Below are positions 13,091 through 20,919 of a stretch of 20,919 nt of DNA, piece by piece. Each line of letters begins with the position of its first letter. Position 1 is the first letter of the stretch. The stretch comes from an uncultured Synechococcus sp. GTDB lineage: Bacteria > Cyanobacteriota > Cyanobacteriia > PCC-6307 > Cyanobiaceae. A program made the translations under genes and the position numbers. A model generated the notes under the pieces. It saw nothing but the letters and a program-made list of their open reading frames with translations, did no database searches and was not told the origin of the DNA. The stretch spans positions 1-20,919 of the forward strand of contig CAJWIC010000005.1 in the NCBI GenBank assembly GCA_913040905.1, read 5' to 3'.

Positions 13091-14802
13091 GAAGACACCA
13101 GGGCCACAAGACCGCCCCAACCGCTGAGCTGCTGATGCAACAGGAAACCTCCGATTCCGATCAGTCCACCGAACAAAACGCCACAGGAACAGATGAACCG
13201 GGCCACCAGCAACGACAAGCTCTCCTGAGGTTCCACCTGGAAGCGTTGCCTCAGTCGCGCCCAACCGGGACCTGGGGGCTGCACCTGCCGAATGAAGGTT
13301 TCCAGCACCGCTTCAGATTCCGGTGGGGTCATCAGCATGGCGCTGAGCCACACCACGGCTGAAACGCCGGTGATCACCACCAGACGCAGGCCATAGTCGT
13401 CAATTCTCACGAGGGGCAGCACCGATGTGAGCAAGCCGACGATGAAACCGCAGAGCATGGCCGCCAACTCTGCCGCTGCATTCACCCGCCACCAGAACCA
13501 ACGCAGAACCAACACGACGCCAGGTCCGGAGCCGATGGCGATCACCAGTCGAAAAACAGTCCCGATGCTGTCGCTGATCAAGGCAGTGACCACGCCAAGC
13601 ACGAGCAGCAACACCGTGGTGAGCTGACCCACCAGCACCAGTTCCCCTGAACCGGCCTTTGGGCGAATAAAGCGTTGGTACAAGTCGTGGGTGAGGTAAC
13701 TGGCGCCCCAGTTCACCGAGGTGCTCACCGTGCTCATGAAGGCTGCGACCAGCGAAACCACCACCAATCCCAACGCCACCGGCGGCAATAACTGCACCGC
13801 CAATGCGGGATAGCTCAGCTCCCAGTCCCCCTGATCAGGAAGCAGCACCAATGCAGCCAGGGCCACCACCACCCAGAGCCAGCTGCGCACCAGATAATTC
13901 ACGACCAGAAAAACCCAGCCCGCCAACCGCGCCTGCTGTTCATCACGGGTAGCGAGCATGCGTTGAATGAATTCCCCACCACCATCACTGCGACGGAAAC
14001 TCCACCACTGAACCGCGATGTAGGCCAGAAACATCGGTACTGAGATACCCGCACCCTCCAGCCAATGCACCCCTCCGTCTTCGATGGACCAGGGAACCAG
14101 AGAAAGCAACTCCGGACGATTCATACCCTCGAGCTGCTCCAGCAGCCCCCCCATGCCCCCTGCGGCATGGAGCGCCGCCACGGCGACGGCGCCCGCTCCG
14201 AGCAATGCCAGAACCAGCTGCACCAGATCCGTCACCACAACGGCCCAGAGCCCCCCAGCCACGGTGTAGGCCAGCACCATCAGCGCCACCAGTGCCAGCA
14301 GCCAAAGGGTGTCGGGCACGCCGAACACCGCAGGGCTTCCGGAGACGATGCCCAGCGCCTCCACCACCTTGCGCAATGCCAGAAAGGCGTAGCCGATGCC
14401 GATGCAGTTCACCGGCAGAGCCAGCAGAAACGCCTTGATCCCACGCAACCAGGCTGCGGCAGCACCGCCATAACGCAGTTCGGTGAAGGCCGCATCAGTC
14501 AGCACACCGCTGCGACGCCACAGCGGTGCGAACACCACCGCCATGGCCACATGGGCCAGGCCAAAACTCCACCACTCCCAGTTCCCCGCCAGGCCGCGGC
14601 TGCCGATCAAACCAGCGACATAGAGAGGAGTATCGATGGAGAACGTCGTTGCGGCCATGGATGCACCGGCCAGCCAGCCACTGAGACGACGGCCGGCAAC
14701 GAAATAGTCCTCCTCACCGCTGTTGCGACGGGCCAGCCACAGCCCCAGCACCAGCGTCAGAACCAGGTAGGCCCCGAGAAGAGCCCAGTCGATCGGCGCC
14801 AT
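13039..14802 (-). CDS. Sodium:solute symporter (SSS) family protein
   Basis: A 587-residue integral membrane protein with roughly 13 hydrophobic helices. N-terminal ALLGAYLVLTLVLGLWLARR is followed by the family-typical EDYFVAGRRLSGWLAGASM with the sodium-site helix, ATTFSIDTPLYVAG. The segment EFIQRMLATRDEQQAR (about residues 288-303) matches the SSS signature region between the core helices, and MSTVSTSVNWGASYLTHDLY is the conserved serine/threonine-rich helix 8 region. Na+-driven uptake of a small solute (sugar, amino acid, osmolyte or vitamin) is the family role; the solute is not predictable from this. It lies 42 bases downstream of rlmN on the same strand. Its length, longer than the minimal family core, reflects extra C-terminal helices. 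Confidence 0.94.
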   Translation of the reverse strand: MAPIDWALLGAYLVLTLVLGLWLARRNSGEEDYFVAGRRLSGWLAGASMAATTFSIDTPLYVAGLIGSRGLAGNWEWWSFGLAHVAMAVVFAPLWRRSGVLTDAAFTELRYGGAAAAWLRGIKAFLLALPVNCIGIGYAFLALRKVVEALGIVSGSPAVFGVPDTLWLLALVALMVLAYTVAGGLWAVVVTDLVQLVLALLGAGAVAVAALHAAGGMGGLLEQLEGMNRPELLSLVPWSIEDGGVHWLEGAGISVPMFLAYIAVQWWSFRRSDGGGEFIQRMLATRDEQQARLAGWVFLVVNYLVRSWLWVVVALAALVLLPDQGDWELSYPALAVQLLPPVALGLVVVSLVAAFMSTVSTSVNWGASYLTHDLYQRFIRPKAGSGELVLVGQLTTVLLLVLGVVTALISDSIGTVFRLVIAIGSGPGVVLVLRWFWWRVNAAAELAAMLCGFIVGLLTSVLPLVRIDDYGLRLVVITGVSAVVWLSAMLMTPPESEAVLETFIRQVQPPGPGWARLRQRFQVEPQESLSLLVARFICSCGVLFGGLIGIGGFLLHQQLSGWGGLVALVSSWLLLRRLPQQNVTRTV

Positions 14803-14844
14803 AGCCTTGAGCAGTTGGTCGCAGTGTCCCCCAGAGAGGGCAGC

Positions 14845-15888
14845 TCAGCTCCCCTGACGTTGACGTCGTAACTGACCGCAGGCAGCGTTCTGATCCAGGC
14901 CGCGGCTGGCTCGCAGACTCACGGCCACGCCACGACGTTCGAGCACACGCTGAAAGGTCTCAATCCGGGCACGGGTGGGGCGTTGAAACTCCTCCTCCTC
15001 GATCGGGTTGTAGGCAATCAGGTTCACGTGACTTTGAAAGCCCCCCACCCGGTCCGCCAGTTCGGCGGCGTGTTCGGGGGCATCGTTCAAACCACCCAGA
15101 AGGATGTATTCAAAACTGACACGACGACCGGTCACCGCCAGATAATGACGACAGTCGTCCAGCAAGACCTCGTAGGGATAGGCATGGGCGGTGGGGATGA
15201 GTTCCTCCCGCAGTGCCTGGTTGGGGGCATGCAGGCTGACCGCCAGGGTGAACTGGGCTCGCCCCAGGGTGGCCAGGGCCATTTCGGCAAGCTGTGGGAG
15301 GGTTTTCGGCACTCCCACGGTGCTCACCGTGATCCGCCGTTGACCGATCCCGAGATCATCATTGAGGCAGCGGATGGCATCGAGAACCGCCTGGCTGTTG
15401 AGAAGTGGTTCCCCCATCCCCATGAAGACGATGTGGGACGGGCGGCGGTCCATCACGTCCCGCACGCTGAGCACCTGATCGACGATCTCGTGGGTGCGCA
15501 GTGAGCGCTGCAGACCACCTTTGCCCGTGGCACAGAACCGGCAGGCCATTGGACAACCCACCTGGCTGGAGACGCAGACCGTGAGCCGCTGATCGGTAGG
15601 AATACCAACCGTTTCGATCGTCTCGCCGTCATCGGTGGACAACAGCAATTTGGTCGTGGCGTCTGCAGCCACTGAACGATGCAGCTCCTGCAGCCGGCCG
15701 ACCTCAACCCCCTCTGCCTTCAGAGACTCCCGCCAGGACTTAGGCAGCACAGTGATATCAGCCAGGGATCGAGCTCCCTTGGCATAGAGCCAGTCGTGGA
15801 GCTGACGCCCACGAAAGGGCTTCTGCCCCTGGGCGACCGCCCAGCGCTCCAGCTCAGCCGCGCTGCGACCGAGCAACATCTGGCTCAC
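14845..15888 (-). CDS. rlmN: 23S rRNA (adenine2503-C2)-methyltransferase, dual-specificity RlmN
   Basis: Radical-SAM enzyme that methylates C2 of A2503 in 23S rRNA and, in characterised homologues, A37 of some tRNAs. Numbered from GTG 15888, the 347-residue product shows the radical-SAM cluster CPMACRFC (C112, C116, C119), [21 protein letters not shown] and a C-terminal [15 protein letters not shown] segment carrying the cysteine (C337) that is methylated during catalysis; C105 is the other conserved cysteine. The GTG overlaps the hli stop as GTGA, which favours it over the ATG three codons later (15879). Function of the family is well established. Confidence 0.96.
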   Translation of the reverse strand: MSQMLLGRSAAELERWAVAQGQKPFRGRQLHDWLYAKGARSLADITVLPKSWRESLKAEGVEVGRLQELHRSVAADATTKLLLSTDDGETIETVGIPTDQRLTVCVSSQVGCPMACRFCATGKGGLQRSLRTHEIVDQVLSVRDVMDRRPSHIVFMGMGEPLLNSQAVLDAIRCLNDDLGIGQRRITVSTVGVPKTLPQLAEMALATLGRAQFTLAVSLHAPNQALREELIPTAHAYPYEVLLDDCRHYLAVTGRRVSFEYILLGGLNDAPEHAAELADRVGGFQSHVNLIAYNPIEEEEFQRPTRARIETFQRVLERRGVAVSLRASRGLDQNAACGQLRRQRQGS

Positions 15889-16037
15889 CAGATCAACAGA
15901 CCGTGGCCGAGCTTGATCTCCACCACCAGCAAGGCAATGAAACCGAGCATGGCTGCACGTCCATTGAGCTTCTCGGTGTGACCGTGGAAGCCAAACCGCG
16001 GCAAGCGACGCTGGGGGATGTCGGTGGGCTCAAGCAT
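15885..16037 (-). CDS. hli: High-light-inducible protein (Hlip, one-helix LHC-like)
   Basis: A 50-residue protein with the Hlip signature [19 protein letters not shown] (about residues 22-40), the single chlorophyll- and carotenoid-binding transmembrane helix of the LHC/ELIP superfamily, with E22, N25 and R27 in the ExxNxRxAM pattern. It acts in the thylakoid membrane, where Hlips bind chlorophyll and protect photosystem assembly under light stress; its own partner is not known. Too short for a 60-codon cutoff, but unmistakable. It begins 35 bases after rpoC2 and its TGA overlaps the rlmN GTG. Being inside a polymerase/rRNA-modification operon, it may be expressed constitutively as well as from any light-responsive promoter, which I did not find. 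Confidence 0.95.
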   Translation of the reverse strand: MLEPTDIPQRRLPRFGFHGHTEKLNGRAAMLGFIALLVVEIKLGHGLLIW

Positions 16038-16072
16038 CGATGGTTCAGCAATGGGATAAAAGGAGGCCGTGA

Positions 16073-20919
<4,847 letters not shown>

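Noticed and set aside
14065..14871. 268-codon plus-strand frame opposite the SSS symporter
   Set aside because: The Gln/His-rich translation is typical of antisense to a Leu/Val/Ala-rich membrane protein.

Overview
The window looks like a GC-rich marine picocyanobacterium, most likely Synechococcus (subcluster 5.1) or a close relative. Reasons: the RNA polymerase beta' subunit is split into rpoC1 and rpoC2; a single-helix high-light-inducible protein (Hlip) gene sits inside the rpoC2-rlmN transcription unit; Ycf35, DUF2997 and DUF3143 proteins of cyanobacterial type are present; and the biotin cluster carries a BioK-type esterase gene where other bacteria have bioH. The species assignment is inference. 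The genus-level call rests on gene content and order recalled from these families.

Layout. (1) 1-1350, minus strand: a BASS-family transporter followed by the 5' end of a Ski2-like helicase that runs off the left edge. (2) 1405-6385, plus strand: the biotin genes bioF-bioK-bioC-bioD, joined by successive four-base ATGA stop/start overlaps, then a 51-codon membrane micro-ORF joined the same way. A short minus-strand unknown gene (4770-5045) interrupts the run before bioA. Together these genes make and use the pimelate moiety up to dethiobiotin; bioB is not in the window. (3) 6390-7859: a DUF3143 gene overlapping a tail-anchored J-domain protein (both minus), divergent from rsmG (plus). (4) 7860-10919, minus: HEAT-repeat protein, then a tight run DUF2997-ycf35-ferredoxin-aldo/keto reductase whose members overlap by 1-4 bases. 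(5) 10994-12870, plus: an accessory-looking pair, a sulfotransferase-like protein and a KpsT/Wzt-type ABC ATPase homologue that has lost its Walker A, signature and Walker B residues. (6) 12908-20919, minus: rpoC1 (partial)-rpoC2-hli-rlmN-SSS symporter-small membrane protein, closely spaced or overlapping.

Gene density is extreme. No stretch longer than 300 bases lacks a gene; the longest gaps are about 93, 74, 54 and 53 bases. Several junctions are start/stop overlaps. Three of the four convergent junctions leave 0-4 bases, and two of these are a palindromic TGATCA made of the two opposing TGA stops. I saw no tRNA, rRNA, insertion sequence, CRISPR array or convincing intrinsic terminator.

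The most interesting elements are the catalytically dead-looking KpsT homologue beside a sulfotransferase, the uncharacterised DUF2997-Ycf35-ferredoxin-reductase operon in which the ferredoxin appears to start at a CTG codon, and several micro-ORFs embedded in operons by stop/start overlap.
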